Shown: positions 1 through 11,273, counted from the first letter of the stretch. The stretch: DNA of 64,000 nt from Helianthus annuus (GCF_002127325.2 NC_035436.2:86797716-86861715), one strand, 5' to 3'. The notes: a model not told the origin generated them from the sequence alone. Made by a program: numbers and translations.

Positions 1-1378
1 GACTATCACGTAGAAGCTCAATAAGGATTTAAGGTAGTACCTTTTTGAATATCCTACTACGAATCCCTCATATGAAGACATGAAAGGTTCTATGAGGATT
101 TGGATAACGAATATCCAGAGTATTCAAAAACACAAAAATGCATAATAGAAAACACAAAGTGCATAAACACATAATCATATAATTGTTTAACTTGATTTGT
201 TATCTTTGGACACGGATATTTAAAGCACACCAGGAATCCAATCCATGGATTTCATTTGGTACTTTTAAACATTATCAAGAATCTAACTATGAAGATAGAA
301 AGATCTTAAAGAGGAAATTCGATTTCGATTATAAAGAATCAAAATGTTCGAATTTAGGTACACAAGGAATCCAATTAAGGACTCCGATTTGAATGATAAT
401 CATCCACAAGGGTCTAATTGTGAAGATAAAAAGATCCCATATGGATTTTTTTAGAAGTTGAAGATGTTTTGAAACCTTGCACTGGATGTGCTTAAGTCAA
501 AACATGAAGTAAAAATGCTTATGAAGTTGAGATGCTAGATATGCCAAGGCGACATATGAAGCGGAATTTGAAGGTTAAGTTAATGTATGAGGAAAATACT
601 TTGAAAACTATGCATGGGGTTCTAAAATGTGTTTAATGTTTTTGGAAACTTTATATATATAATACTTTTGAAATCATAAAGTAGGTGTATTAGGTAGGTA
701 TATTTATAAATGTGTTTAAAAATCATAAGAGATGAATTTTGAAATTATGTATAAGGTTTTTGAAAACATGAATGATGCTTTTGAAATCATGCACTAGATA
801 TAAGTAATTATACCGTATTAATAACATTTTGAAATCATGAAGGTCGTTTTTGAAAACATAGACAATGTTTTTGAAATCATGCATATGATATGTTAAGTAA
901 ATACATTATATTAAAAACGTTTTTGAACTATATATAAAATGTTTTTGAAGCCATGAAGGTTGTTTTGAAAACTTATGTTATGCATGTTGAAAAATCAGAA
1001 CGTAATGGGTATGAGATTTGAAAATACCCTTAGTTATCTAACCAAGGATTCAAAGGCACAGATGCACAAAAAGCACGATTACTCAAAATTTCGCTTTATT
1101 TCTTGTACTTTGTCGCATAGAATGAAACGAGTACTTAAAATTTTCAAGGAAATCATGAGCGATCACTTGAAAGGGAGAATCACAAGAGTAGTTTGTAAAG
1201 AGCATAGTTCCTTGATGTAGGTATTATAGGGAAATGCCATACACACATGTAACTACATTTGTAGATCAGAATTGCGAACAACGACTTTTATTTATGAACA
1301 AAACAGATTGTTTCACAATACAAGAAAACGGAAGAAACAAAAGCATAAGACAGCAATATCTTTTGCTCAGCCAGATGC
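1..1378 (-). other. Non-coding interior of family A element, copy 1
   Basis: No pol motif is visible in six frames. Two short open frames on the plus strand (183-392, 975-1220) recur nearly unchanged in the second copy, but they oppose the element's direction and match nothing I recognise. From about 620 to 965 the sequence is a diverged array of the word TTTTGAAA(T/A)CATG. Confidence 0.7.
620..965. repeat. Diverged short tandem repeat, TTTTGAAATCATG type
   Basis: Words such as TTTTGAAATCATG and TTTTGAAAACATG recur every 30-60 bp, with AT-rich spacers. The same array is at about 45150-45495 in the second copy. It occupies the place where pol would be in an autonomous relative. Confidence 0.6.
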
Positions 1379-1894
1379 TCATCCAAGGGTTGGATTTGCA
1401 TTGACAATCTTCGGGCAATCCCTTTGAAAATGGCCCATTTCGCCACAGTTGTAGCAACAACGAGCTTGTGCAGGATTTACTTGAGGTTGGTTTGGACCAC
1501 CTTGTTTTGGGGTAAATCGACAAGCATTTGCCAGGTGACCGAGTCGCCCACATGATGCACACAAACGACACTGTAGGTGAGCTAAGTGGTGTGCATTACA
1601 TTTGTTGCATATCGATGCAGTTCCGTTGTAGGGCTTCTTAGCTAGTGGTGTCGCCACTTGGCTAGGTCCCGTTTGATTAGGTGTAACTGTTGCGGGTTTC
1701 TTTGAAGCTTTACGCTTCTTTGATTTTGGTGCAGGCTCGACTTCTGCTTCCCTCGGTGACTCTTGAGTGGCTCCATTTTTGAGACGAGACATGGCGATAC
1801 CTATATCCACAGACTTCAAAATCACTTCGCCTATTTGCTGGGCAAATTTGGCTGTTTGCTCGGACATTTGACCGTTGCTGAGGTAAAGAGACAT
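1379..1894 (-). CDS. Gag C-terminal (nucleocapsid) remnant of family A, copy 1
   Basis: The frame encodes 171 residues from the ATG at 1894. It is basic and rich in Lys, Ser and Pro (KSKKRKASKKP), then has a Cys/His cluster CNKC..HH..HLQC, and two intact CX2CX4HX4C zinc knuckles, CASCGRLGHLANAC and CYNCGEMGHFQRDC. These bind genomic RNA during packaging. The capsid part of gag is missing: the frame begins almost directly after the leader, with an unrelated short N-terminus. In this copy an upstream ATG at 1963 is also in frame; in the second copy a one-base difference removes that extension, so I prefer 1894. Nucleocapsid function is possible but not shown. Confidence 0.75.
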   Translation of the reverse strand: MSLYLSNGQMSEQTAKFAQQIGEVILKSVDIGIAMSRLKNGATQESPREAEVEPAPKSKKRKASKKPATVTPNQTGPSQVATPLAKKPYNGTASICNKCNAHHLAHLQCRLCASCGRLGHLANACRFTPKQGGPNQPQVNPAQARCCYNCGEMGHFQRDCPKIVNANPTLG

Positions 1895-2477
1895 TCTAGA
1901 AGAAAAGAAAGACATAGGGAATAACAAATGAAATGTTATCGGATAAGCAAAACAGAAAGGCAATGCATACGAATTGCGATCATTTGTTTGTTACCTAAGG
2001 CAAACAAATAAGATAGTAACAAATCAAAGCAAGCGGGTCATAATAATGTATCGCTGAAGACATGCTTGCCTATAAGTGAACACTCACCCCAAGAGTTCCC
2101 AGGTAAGAGTGACTGGTCCGATACTGCGGATTTGTACGAACACTCTAGCCTTAGACAGAAAACTCAGAGTACAAGCATTCACCCTTCCAGTTCGCACGTG
2201 TTCACATTATGAGACCCAAACTTTGACGAGATTTTGAAAACTTAGAGGGTTCAAAACCTTATAACGAAGGGTTCAAAACCTATTAATCAATCATCCTAGA
2301 ACAGATGATTAGTTTTCAAAGCGGATTTTGAAATTTATGTTCTTGTTGTGGTTGTCGCCTAAGGATAGGTGACGGTATTGTTTTATGACTAAACGCAAGT
2401 AAACACGCGTTAGGGTCCTAGGAAGGTTATAGACTAGGTCAAAGCATTACTAATAACCTAATTCCCTATAACCATGA
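1895..2477 (-). other. Leader (5' UTR) of family A element, copy 1
   Basis: This lies between the primer site and gag. Stretches such as GCATGTCTTC(A/G)GCGATACATTATT and GGATGATTGATTA are shared with the leader of the B element at about 23815-24070, which shows that A derives from a B-like autonomous ancestor. Confidence 0.65.
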
Positions 2478-2490
2478 GCTCTGATACCAA
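2478..2490 (-). promoter_or_regulatory. Primer-binding site, tRNA-iMet type (family A, copy 1)
   Basis: On the minus strand TTGGTATCAGAGC starts six bases inside the 5' LTR boundary. It is complementary to the 3' end of plant initiator-Met tRNA, the usual primer of gypsy and copia elements. Confidence 0.88.
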
Positions 2491-4229
2491 CTTTTCTGTC
2501 ATACCCCGACCACGTAAAACAACAAAACGTGGCAGAATTGTCGGGGAGTGTTGTAACAGAATCATTGTTTCATAACACATGGAAAAATTGAAATTTTGTT
2601 TTATTGATTAAAAGAGTTACAATGTCTTAACAAACAAAGAAGTATAACAAAAATTAACTAGCCTTGCATCTTTTATTGTCACTAAGGCCCAAGTCCGCCT
2701 ATGTGTATCTTGATCAATCCTATGCATCATCTCCTGAAACACATGTGAAAATAGGTACGTCATCATAAAAATGCCGGCGAGTACATAGGTTTTATTGATT
2801 TAGGATTAATGACTTATAAGTTTAGAAAAATATGTTTAACAAAAATCAGTCATGATCCTTGTAAGATGTTTTATTTTATAAATTGTTTGAAAAGCGATGA
2901 TAGATATGTATAGTTAAAAGAATGATTGTAAGGTTAAATGAATAATCAAGTAAAAATGAATTTGTATAAAACAAAATATTTTGTAAAACAATGTCTTGTG
3001 AAAAATATGTTATTTGTGTAAAAATGTGTAAATCCAAATTAAATGATTTAAATAACGCTACGACATGTAATATAGTACAAGCACTTATATATAGGAAGTA
3101 GCAGCGGCGTATCCACCATGCTTGTATCACATTACACACGTCTCGTTACTTAAGTCACTTACCCAAACAAACCACCAATGTAAATTGCCCATGTCTAAAC
3201 CAATTGTCAAATGTCATTGTGAAAACCATGTCAAAATGTCTATGTCAAATGTCAATCATGTAATGTGTAAACAAAATGTCATGTATGGCAAGTGAAATAT
3301 GTATCCACTAAACCATGTGTAAAAAAAAATGCACAAAACAATGTATTGAAGTAAAATGTGGTTTAAATCAATGTTATGTTTTGTGGAAATGCATGCTATA
3401 CTGAATACAAACATTTATGCGGTATTGTGAAAGTGCATACATCCAAGCCTTGCGACTGTGGTGATAAACCCCTAAACGAATTTAAAGGTCTATCTGTCTA
3501 AATGTTTTAATCGAATTCGGTCATTCCTTCCATCCAAACATACCCAGGATGTCAGGAACGGGAGTTGTCAATTCCTATGGTACCATTACCTACTAACGAG
3601 CGGCATGATCAAAGTTAATGAATGTATATGGTCCCACTTAAACAAACCAAATGTCACACCCAAAATGTAAGCATGTGATGAAAAACAAATGTACTAAGTA
3701 TGATGAACATACATAGCATGAAAAGGTAATGTAAAACGATGTACTAAGTATGCACACAATGAACATACATAGCAAAAACATAATGAATCATGTACTAATA
3801 GTGTACTAATGAACATAGCAATTATATGATATGAAAACATGAAAAGCACGAAAGTAACAAGTAGGCACATGTGTTTCACCCCAAAATGTTTAAAAACAGT
3901 AAAATAGGGGACTATGTACTCACTTGAGGATGCTTAGAAGTCTTAAATAACAACCAAGCAAAGCTAGAGGGATCACGGAATCAAACGGCACCCTAATATA
4001 GATAACTACATAAATAACCGGACCTAAATCGGGGGATTGGATAGTATGAGGTTTCGTAAACCAAATGAGTATTGGAACTCATATGATATGGTTAAACAAA
4101 GCCCACATACTAAAATGAAACCTAACCTAAGTGCTTACGACCCATTACGACCCGTTTAGGTAGCTTATGCTACTTTAACGCGTCGTTCATGTAAAACGCG
4201 TTCGGAATGCCTAACTAGTCCTATGACAA

Positions 4230-5190
4230 GCAAGATATGCCTTAACATGTTAATATGTTGCAAAAACAATTTTTATGTCAAAAGTTATGTTACATAGCTT
4301 AAAATGAATTTTAGCGCAAAAAGGGCATTTTGGTAATTTCCTAAGCATAAGAACTACTTATCATAAACTACTTAAACGACGTGACCATAAGGTATAACCT
4401 CGGAAGTTATTCCCTATACAATTATGGTCACCTAAAGTGTTTGGTCGGATCCATGATCGACCAATGGGTCGTTTCAAAAGTAATAACGATTGATTAGATC
4501 GCTTACCTTATACGACCCTAAACAAGCACAAATCTAAAAGCGCGAGCTAAACATGCTAGAACATATTTAGTAAAGTTAGAAAACGGTTGTATCAAAACAA
4601 ACGTTTGATACCCTAGATAGTTGGTTACAAATACGCGAGGAAACGCATTTTGGCCGAAACTACGACTCGTCACCTAAACCTAGATAATCGAATTGGAAAT
4701 CATGTAGTTGTCAATAGTACCATTACCTACTAGCGGCATGATCTACTTAACCATCGTAAGCATGTTACAAATGTACTCATACGCATTAATGATGAGTATC
4801 AATGAACATACATAGAACTTCATGTACTAATAGTGTACTAATGAACCATGAAAACATGAAAGTAAGCTTTGGCATAAATACCTAAATCTTCGATGAGTAT
4901 TGGAACTCGTTAAACGAAATGAAGTGCTTACGACCCATTACGAAGGTAGCTTATGCTACTTTAACGCGTCGTTCCGTTCGGAATGCCTAACTAGTCCTAT
5001 GATATTCTTAACGTTGGTCTACATAGGCTTAGCGCAAAAAGGGCAATTCCCTATACAATTATGGTCACCAAGTCGGATGATCGACCAAATGGGTGATATT
5101 TAGTAAAGTTAGGGTTTGGGGTTTTGATATAGAGTAGTTTGGGCGAGGAAAGCGACAAGCCCGAAATCAGTACCGTAAGATTTGAATTCC
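4230..5190. other. Indel-rich, condensed re-copy inside the LTR (possible assembly error)
   Basis: From 4230 to 4680 the sequence follows the other two LTR copies but with many 1-3 base losses, often in homopolymers (for example CCATGATCGACCAATGGG for CCTAATGATCGACCAAATGGG). From about 4700 to 5190 it repeats landmarks of 3570-5190 in the same order but with short blocks dropped: the TACCATTACCTACTA word, the GTACTAATAGTGTACTAATGAAC word, TACGACCCATTACGA and TTCGGAATGCCTAACTAGTCC. The other two LTRs lack this second pass. Confidence 0.75.
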
Positions 5191-5278
5191 AAAGTATTTC
5201 TCAGGTATGAAGTGATAACCACTCCAACTTAGAGAAAATCTCAGAATTCAAGTGAGGAATGAATGAAATGGGTTGGGT

Positions 5279-5285
5279 TTATATA
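5279..5285 (-). promoter_or_regulatory. TATA box of family A LTR, copy 1
   Basis: Minus strand TATATAA in the context CCTATATAAACCC, conserved at 42861-42867 and 49515-49521. Position and context suit the LTR core promoter. Confidence 0.55.
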
Positions 5286-6358
5286 GGCATGGCACAACCG
5301 TTAGGATCGTTCATCGCGAAACGTGCTTCGATCTCGGCGTACACATGGGCCCATTGTTTGGGAAACCTTGGGCACCCCTAGATTCAGCCCATGGATTGAA
5401 AATACCATTTGCAATTGGGTTTGGAGTGCATAACAGTTGTTAACAGCTGTTAAAACTGATTTTGCACATCTGGGGGAGGCCACGCGGCCCGTGTAAGACA
5501 TACATGGGATCTTACGCGCCCCGCCTGAGGGTCACAGTTCAGAAATTGCAGTTTTAGTCCCTGCACTTCAAAAACATGTAATTCGGCCATTTTTGACACG
5601 TTTAAGCCCCGTTAACCTCATTTCAAGCCTCTAAAATGAAGTTAAAGTATAGGGAACTCAAAACATGCTCAAAAATATCTCGGATGTCGGTTCGTTTGGT
5701 CGTACAATCGTGTTATTTGCTTAATTACGACGGAATGCGCATAAGCGCGAAAAACGATCCAAATTGCGCGACGAATGGATTTTTCTCATGCCAAACATTA
5801 AAATAAAATATTTTAATGCTTGCATAAATTTTTGGATGTCCGGAAGTATTCAGAACGTAAGTTATGCTCGAAAATGCAAACTTATGCACTTTTAGTCCCT
5901 GAATGACCAAAAAGTTTATTTTAGCACACCGAACACCTCAAAGCCTATTTCTAAGCTATGTAAAGGATATTTTGGGTATGTTTAACTTATGGTCAAGTTC
6001 CGGAATGTCCGTTACAGTACAAATTGACATACTTTCGCAGTTTGTCGAATTTAGTCCCTGTAAGCGAATAGACTTGATTTCGGCATACCAAACCATCCAA
6101 AACTTATTTCTAAGTTATGTAAAGGTTATTTAAGGTATGTTAAGCCTATGTCACTATTCCGGAATGTTTGTTGCATTAAACTGGTTATATTTACGCATCA
6201 GTGCGCATATAACCTTCCAGAAAGCGATTTAGAGCCCGAAATCGAACAAGAATTGATATGTGCAAAAGATACACATGTTTATACAAATCCCAAGTATGAA
6301 ATACAATATTTCATTGGTTTGGTATTTGTTTGATGGCTGAAGTGACACAGGTGTCACA

Positions 6359-6485
6359 GTTCACCTGGGAACGAGAAGACCAAATGAAACTCAAGTATCC
6401 CCAGTTGTTCGGAAACAATGCAACTACTACTGAGGCTGAAGCTACTACGGAATTCGGGACGAAATTCCAAATCAACGGGGGATGA
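6359..6485 (+). pseudogene. 3' end of D-family pol (integrase C-terminus), downstream of insertion A
   Basis: After the target duplication GTTCA the plus strand reads [16 protein letters not shown], the conserved tail of chromovirus integrase, and ends about 24 codons later at a TGA. The preceding codons (..VRWNSRRGPEF) are at 40129-40372, on the far side of the complete A element in the second copy; in this copy they lie outside the window. The reading frame is therefore split by a retrotransposon insertion. Confidence 0.85.
6449..6468. repeat. Inverted repeat at D pol stop
   Basis: GGAATTCGGGACGAAATTCC forms a short near-perfect hairpin. A related one, AAATTTCGGGACGAAATTT, follows at 6550-6568 just before the polypurine tract. 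Confidence 0.6.
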
Positions 6486-6549
6486 TGTAACACCCCAGGA
6501 ATACCAGTAAACCACGCAGCCCAACTAGCTTCCTCAGTAACCGCATGCT

Positions 6550-6586
6550 AAATTTCGGGACGAAATTTCTTTCAAGTTGGGGATAA
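6550..6586 (+). promoter_or_regulatory. Conserved hairpin and polypurine tract before D 3' LTR
   Basis: AAATTTCGGGACGAAATTT is followed by CAAGTTGGGGATAA, which abuts the LTR start TGTGACA. The purine run is the expected primer of plus-strand DNA synthesis. Confidence 0.7.
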
Positions 6587-6803
6587 TGTGACAACTCGAG
6601 TTTCCGAGATTTCCATCTCCGCACTTATTTCACGTTAAGTGTTAATTGTTGTTTATACGACTTGTTTGCTTTGTAATCGTACATGTTTGTGATATGCTAA
6701 AACGTATTGTGAGTATGGTGTTATATGTTTGATGATTTAAGTTGGTAACTTGTTGGTCTGTCTAGAAGTTAAAAACCTTAGACTATTGTACCCCAAACCA
6801 ACT

Positions 6804-6945
6804 CGACGAAACACTAGAATTGCACCACATCTCCACCCGACGAAACAGAAGTGTATCGCCAACCATACTTCGACGAAACAGGTGTGTTTCGTCACACACA
6901 CCTCGACGAAACAAGGTGTTTTGCCGGCCCAAGATTCGCCGAAGC
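6804..6945. repeat. Hairpin cluster upstream of D promoter
   Basis: Several units pair GACGAAAC with GTTTCGTC or GTTTTGCCG across loops of a few bases. They lie just 5' of the TATA-like site, so in U3. Confidence 0.75.
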
Positions 6946-7540
6946 CCATTAAGGGCCCAGTACATTACGCGGAAATTTATAGAGTTCCACTGGTTCATTC
7001 GTCACACTTTTAACAAATTAGAAACCCTAGAGTTCTCTCCCCTTAGCGACGGCAATCCTGTATGTTCGAAGCCCTCTAGATCGATCAAGTCAGTAATTCC
7101 GTTTATCCCGGTTAGTGTTTAACCCTTGCACGAATAATTGATTTCTAGCATAGCTAACTGTTAGATCGAAGATATGATTTAGCAATGTATGTAATGCTTG
7201 GTCTTATGTTTGGATCCCTTTTGACTGATTATTATGATATGTATGAATGATAATGAAACTCGTAAACGCTATTCGGATTATGTGACGACAAAGTGCTGAA
7301 TCTGTGAATGTTTAGGGTTCTTGTTGTTGTAGCTTCGAATAGGATGTTGTTCTATGGGATAGATTGGTTGATGTTGTGAATCTGTGAATTTGTGTTCATG
7401 TAATGGTCATTGTATGATAAAGATCGTTTGAGATTAACGTATGATTCTGCTCTGATTGATTGAACATCGAATGATTTCCGTATGATGATGATTGATGATA
7501 GTGTGTAACGACGTAACTGACCTTGTAGACGAAAGGCAAA

Positions 7541-7670
7541 TGACGGCGAAACAGGGGGTGTTCCGCCGAGAGTAAATATGACGAAACGGAGGGTGTTTCG
7601 CCGAGGGGATCAGGACGAAACAGTGGGTGTTTCGTCGAAGGGTTGTACGACGAAACAAGTGTGTTTCGTC
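7541..7670. repeat. Hairpin cluster downstream of D promoter
   Basis: Four units of the form (G)(A/G)CGAAAC-loop-GTTTCG(T/C)C. The last, 7649-7670, has perfect 9-bp arms GACGAAACA/TGTTTCGTC around loop AGTG. The position suggests that they are transcribed. Confidence 0.78.
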
Positions 7671-7997
7671 AAATGGGTAAAATGCACAGTGAACTCAGTT
7701 AAGTCTTTTAGGGATTAACCGAGTTAGTTAACTGTTGTTAAAGAATAAGCATGTCTTGCATGAACTTGTATAACTGATAAAATGCTAAGTGTTAGTTGTT
7801 ACTTGCATGTATGTGATTGAACAATGTGATTACCAACTGATTACGTATGTATAAACACTATAGGATTGGATTGAATTGTTGTGAGCGAGTAATAATCTTA
7901 CCGAGCAAACTGAGGTGAGTTCACACTTTCTACAAGGCATGGGATTCCCAAGGGTTGGGAATGGGTTAATAAACTAAAACGGAACTCTACATACCCT

Positions 7998-8113
7998 CCG
8001 TGGGTAGGATATGTACGGCCATCCTCCTTGGGTAGGATGCCACTATAAATCTTGCGTATTCTCCTTGGGTAGAACTACGTACGTACGTACGTTCGTCCTC
8101 CTTGGGTAGGACA
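7998..8113. repeat. Short direct repeats (CTCCTTGGGTAGGA type) in D LTR
   Basis: Four copies of CTCC(T/G)TGGGTAGGA or close variants, spaced 25-50 bp, with a run of ACGT at about 8083-8099 that is shorter in the other copies. Confidence 0.7.
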
Positions 8114-8807
8114 ACAACCTTAACATACTAGACAAAACTCTATCATGAAGTCCCTCCTCTTTGTATCGACTTAATCGCCGAGGCCGATGGCGAGTGGGTC
8201 ATTAGTTAATAGCGCTATTAGGTTTAACAAACCTCACACCGTGTCGTTCGAACGGGCGTGTACTAATGGGCTATGGAAAACTGTCAGTGATGATAGACAC
8301 TGATGTAGGGCACCACTTATATTTCGTTAGTAGTCGATATGGTATGGTCTAGTGGTTCACAGGGGAAGCCCCCCACTTCTTATGGTTATGGTTTGGGAAA
8401 CAAAGGTATTGGTTAATTCATGGTTTACGAAGCAACTTATGATTTTCATAACAAACTGGTAAAACTAAACAACCAACTTTGAACTCGCTCAACTTTGTTG
8501 TTGACTCGTTGTTACATGCCTTGCAGGTCGTTAGGTATTTCAGGAGCTTGCATTAGGAGGCGTGGGTGTTGTGGGACATGGATAGCCATATGCCATGTTA
8601 AACATTTATTACATTTTGAACTTATACTTTGGTTTTAAACATTATGCTTCCGCATACAACTTAAACTATGTTTTGTTTAGACACCAATTATGTTGTGTTT
8701 GGGTTTGCATTTATTTTATACTATGTTCAATATGATTGGTGGCTTGATCCTGGTCAGTCACGCCTCCAAGCAGTGTCACTCCGCATGTGGATTTTGGGGG
8801 TGTGACA

Positions 8808-8909
8808 GATTGACACCCCAGGAAAACCAGTAAACCACGCAGCCTAACTAGCTTCCTCAGTAACCGCATGCTAAATTTCGGGATGAAATTTCTTTCAAGT
8901 TGGGGATAA
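8808..8909 (+). other. Internal-region remnant between tandem D LTRs
   Basis: These 102 bp repeat 6485-6586 (CACCCCAGGA, the hairpin and CAAGTTGGGGATAA). An LTR, a piece of internal 3' end and an LTR in series indicate recombination or template switching that duplicated the 3' end. In this copy the hairpin reads GGGATGAAATTT (one C to T change). Confidence 0.82.
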
Positions 8910-9127
8910 TGTGACAACTCGAGTTTTGCGAGATTTCCATCTCCGCATTTATTTCACTTTAATTGTTAATTGTTGCTTATACGACTTGTTTGCTTTGTAA
9001 CCGTACACGTTTGTGATATGCTAAAACGTATTGTGAGTATGGTGTTATATGTTTGATGATTTAAGTTGGTAAAATGTTGGTCTGTTTAGAAGTTAAAAAC
9101 CTTAGACTATTGTACCCCAAACCAACT

Positions 9128-9262
9128 CGACGAAACATTAGAATTGCACCACATCTCCACCAGACGAAACAGAAGTGTTTCGCCAACCATACTTCGACAA
9201 AACAGGTGTGTTTCGTCACACACACCTCGACGAAACAAGGTGTTTTGTCGGCCCAAGATTCG
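9128..9262. repeat. Hairpin cluster upstream of second D promoter
   Basis: Same GACGAAAC/GTTTCGTC units as at 6804-6945, upstream of TATTTATAGAG at about 9297. Confidence 0.72.
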
Positions 9263-9911
9263 ACGAAGCCCATTAAGGGCCCAGTACATTACGCGGATAT
9301 TTATAGAGTTCCACTGGTTCATTCTCACACTTTTAACAAATTAGAAACCCTAGAGTTCTCTCCCCTTAGCGACGGCAATCCTATGTGTTCGAAGCCCTCT
9401 AGATCGATTAAGTCAGTAATTCCGTTTATCCCGGTTAGTGTTTAACCCTTGCACGAATAATTGATTTCTAGCATAGCTAACTGTTAGATCGAAGATATGA
9501 TTTAGCAATGTATGTAATGCTTGGTCTTATGTTTGGATCCCTTTTGACTGATTATTATGATATGTATGAATGATAATGAAACTCGTAAACGTTATTCGGA
9601 TTATGTGACGACAAAGTGCTGAATCTGTGAATGTTTAGGGTTCTTGTTGTTGTAACTTCGAATAGGATGTTGTTCTATGGGATAGATTGGTTTACGTTGT
9701 GAATCTGTGAATTTGTGTTCATGTAATGGTCATTGTATGATAAAGATCGTTTGAGATTAACGTATGATTCTGCTCTGATTGATTGAACATCGAATGATTT
9801 CCGTATGATGATGATAGATGATAGTGTGTAACGGCTGAGGATAATGGTTAGGGTTTCTGGGTAATCATCAGTACACGACGTAACTGACCTTGTAGGCGAA
9901 ACGCAAATGAC

Positions 9912-10004
9912 GTGACGAAACGGAGGGTGTTTCGCCGAGGGGATCAGGACGAAACAGTGGGTGTTTCGTCGAAGGGTTGTACGACGAAACAAGTGTGTTT
10001 CGTC
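9912..10004. repeat. Hairpin cluster downstream of second D promoter
   Basis: Three units, one fewer than the first LTR, ending with the same perfect 9-bp hairpin. Confidence 0.75.
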
Positions 10005-11130
10005 AAATGGGTAAAATGCACAGTGAACTCAGTTAAGTTTGTTAGGGGTTAACCGAGTTAGTTAACTATTGTTAAAGAATAAGCATGTCTTGCATGAACT
10101 TGTATAACTGATAAAATGCTAAGTGTTAGTTGTTACTTGCATGTATGTTATTGAACAATGTGATTACCAACTGATTACGTATGTATAAACACTATAGGAT
10201 TGGATTGAATTGTTGTGAGCGAGTAATAATCTTACCGAGCATACCGAGGTGAGTTCACACTTTCTACAAGGCATGGGATTCCCAAGGGTTGGGAATGGGT
10301 TAATAAACTAAAACGGAACTCTACATATCCTCCGTGGGTAGGATATGTACCCATCCTCCTTGGGTAGGATGCCACTATAAATCCTGCGTATTCTCCTTTG
10401 GTAGAACTACGTACGTTCGTCCTCCTTGGGTAGGACAACAACCTTAACTTACTAGACAAAACTCTATCATGAAGTCCCTCCTCTTTATATCGACTTAATC
10501 GCCGAGGCCGATGGCGAGTGGGTCATTAGTTAATAGCGCTATTAGGTTTAACAAACCTCACACCGTGTCGTCCGAACGGGCGTATACTAATGGACTATGG
10601 CAAACTGTCAGTGATGATAGACACTGATGTAGGGCACCACTTATATTTTGTTAGTAGTCGATATGGTATGGTCTAGTGGTTCACAGGGGAAGCCCCCCAC
10701 TTCTTATGGTTATGGTTTGGGAAACAAAGGTATTGGTTAATTCGTGGTTTACGAAACAACTTATGATTTTCATAACAAACTGGTAAAACTAAACAACCAA
10801 CTGTGAACTCGCTCAACTTTGTTGTTGACTCGTTGTTACATGCCGTGCAGGTCGTTAGGTATTTCAGGAGGTTGCATGAGGAGGCGTGGGTGTTGTGGGA
10901 CGTGGATAGTCATATGCCATGTTAAACATTTATTACATTTTGAACTTATACTTTGGTTTTAAACATTATGCTTCCGCTTACAACTTAAACTATGTTTTGT
11001 TTAGACACCAATTATGTTGTGTTTGGGTTTGCATTTATTTATACTATGTTCAATATGATTGGTGGCTTGATCCTGGTCAGTCACGCCTCCAAGCGGTGTT
11101 ACTCCGCGTGTGGATTTTGGGGGTGTGACA

Positions 11131-11273
11131 GTCTAGACTACGATCATTAGGGCTCTCACGAAAATGTTTTCACAACATGTTTTTCATTGCATGCACAAAA
11201 CGTCCAGATACAGGGAACAAACATTTTTACAAACAAAAGGCACAAATACACATTTCAAAATTCATACTTATAA
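11131..11273 (+). other. Junction and leader of family C element, copy 1
   Basis: Immediately after the D LTR end the sequence is GTCTAGACTACG. No primer-binding site or C-type LTR precedes it here. If D inserted into the C leader, the C 5' LTR would lie left of D's missing 5' end. Confidence 0.5.

Larger units (their letters stand above)
1..6358 (-). mobile_element. Non-autonomous Ty3/gypsy element, family A, copy 1 (3' end outside window)
   Basis: On the minus strand this reads 5' LTR (6358 to 2497), primer site, leader, a zinc-knuckle gag remnant and about 1.4 kb of AT-rich internal DNA that runs off the window. The matching full element at 40373-50596 shows that no pol lies between gag and the 3' LTR. 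The element is flanked on the right by GTTCA, its target-site duplication, and then by pol sequence of the host element D. Large LTRs with a non-coding interior resemble LARD-type derivatives; the lineage is chromovirus-like by its gag and primer site. Confidence 0.85.
2497..6358 (-). repeat. 5' LTR of family A element, copy 1
   Basis: It begins TGTCATACC on the plus strand and ends GGTGTCACA, so the minus strand reads TG...CA. The length of 3862 bp is about 290 bp more than its counterpart (47028-50596, 3569 bp). The excess lies in an indel-rich stretch at about 4230-5190. It shares with 47028-50596, but not with the 3' LTR at 40373, the variants TGTCATACC (not TGTCACACC) and GTGGCAGAA (not GTGGCGGAA), which shows that it is the duplicate of that specific LTR. 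Confidence 0.9.
6587..8807 (+). repeat. LTR of family D, first of tandem pair, copy 1
   Basis: Starts TGTGACAACTCGAG and ends GGGGGTGTGACA, 2221 bp. A weak TATA-like TTTATAGA at 6976 is followed by AAACCCTAGAG, typical of plant 5' leaders. It carries two clusters of short inverted repeats (6804-6945 and 7541-7670) and short direct repeats at 7998-8113. Confidence 0.88.
8910..11130 (+). repeat. LTR of family D, second of tandem pair, copy 1
   Basis: 2221 bp, from TGTGACAACTCGAG to GGGTGTGACA. It differs from the first LTR by TTTTGCGAG in place of TTTCCGAG, an insertion near 9835-9875 containing GGTTAGGGTTTCTGGG, and one fewer unit in the downstream hairpin cluster (9912-10004). The pair had therefore diverged before the large duplication. 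Confidence 0.88.

Noticed and set aside
2478..2490. tRNA gene
   Set aside because: Only the 3'-end complement of initiator tRNA is present, as a primer site; no cloverleaf is found.
6359..6363. Two independent A insertions at the same D site
   Set aside because: Homology continues for many kilobases on both sides with shared private variants, so a single insertion followed by block duplication is simpler.
7541..7670. Possible CRISPR array
   Set aside because: Units are imperfect inverted repeats of unequal spacing without unique spacers or cas genes, in a plant retrotransposon LTR.
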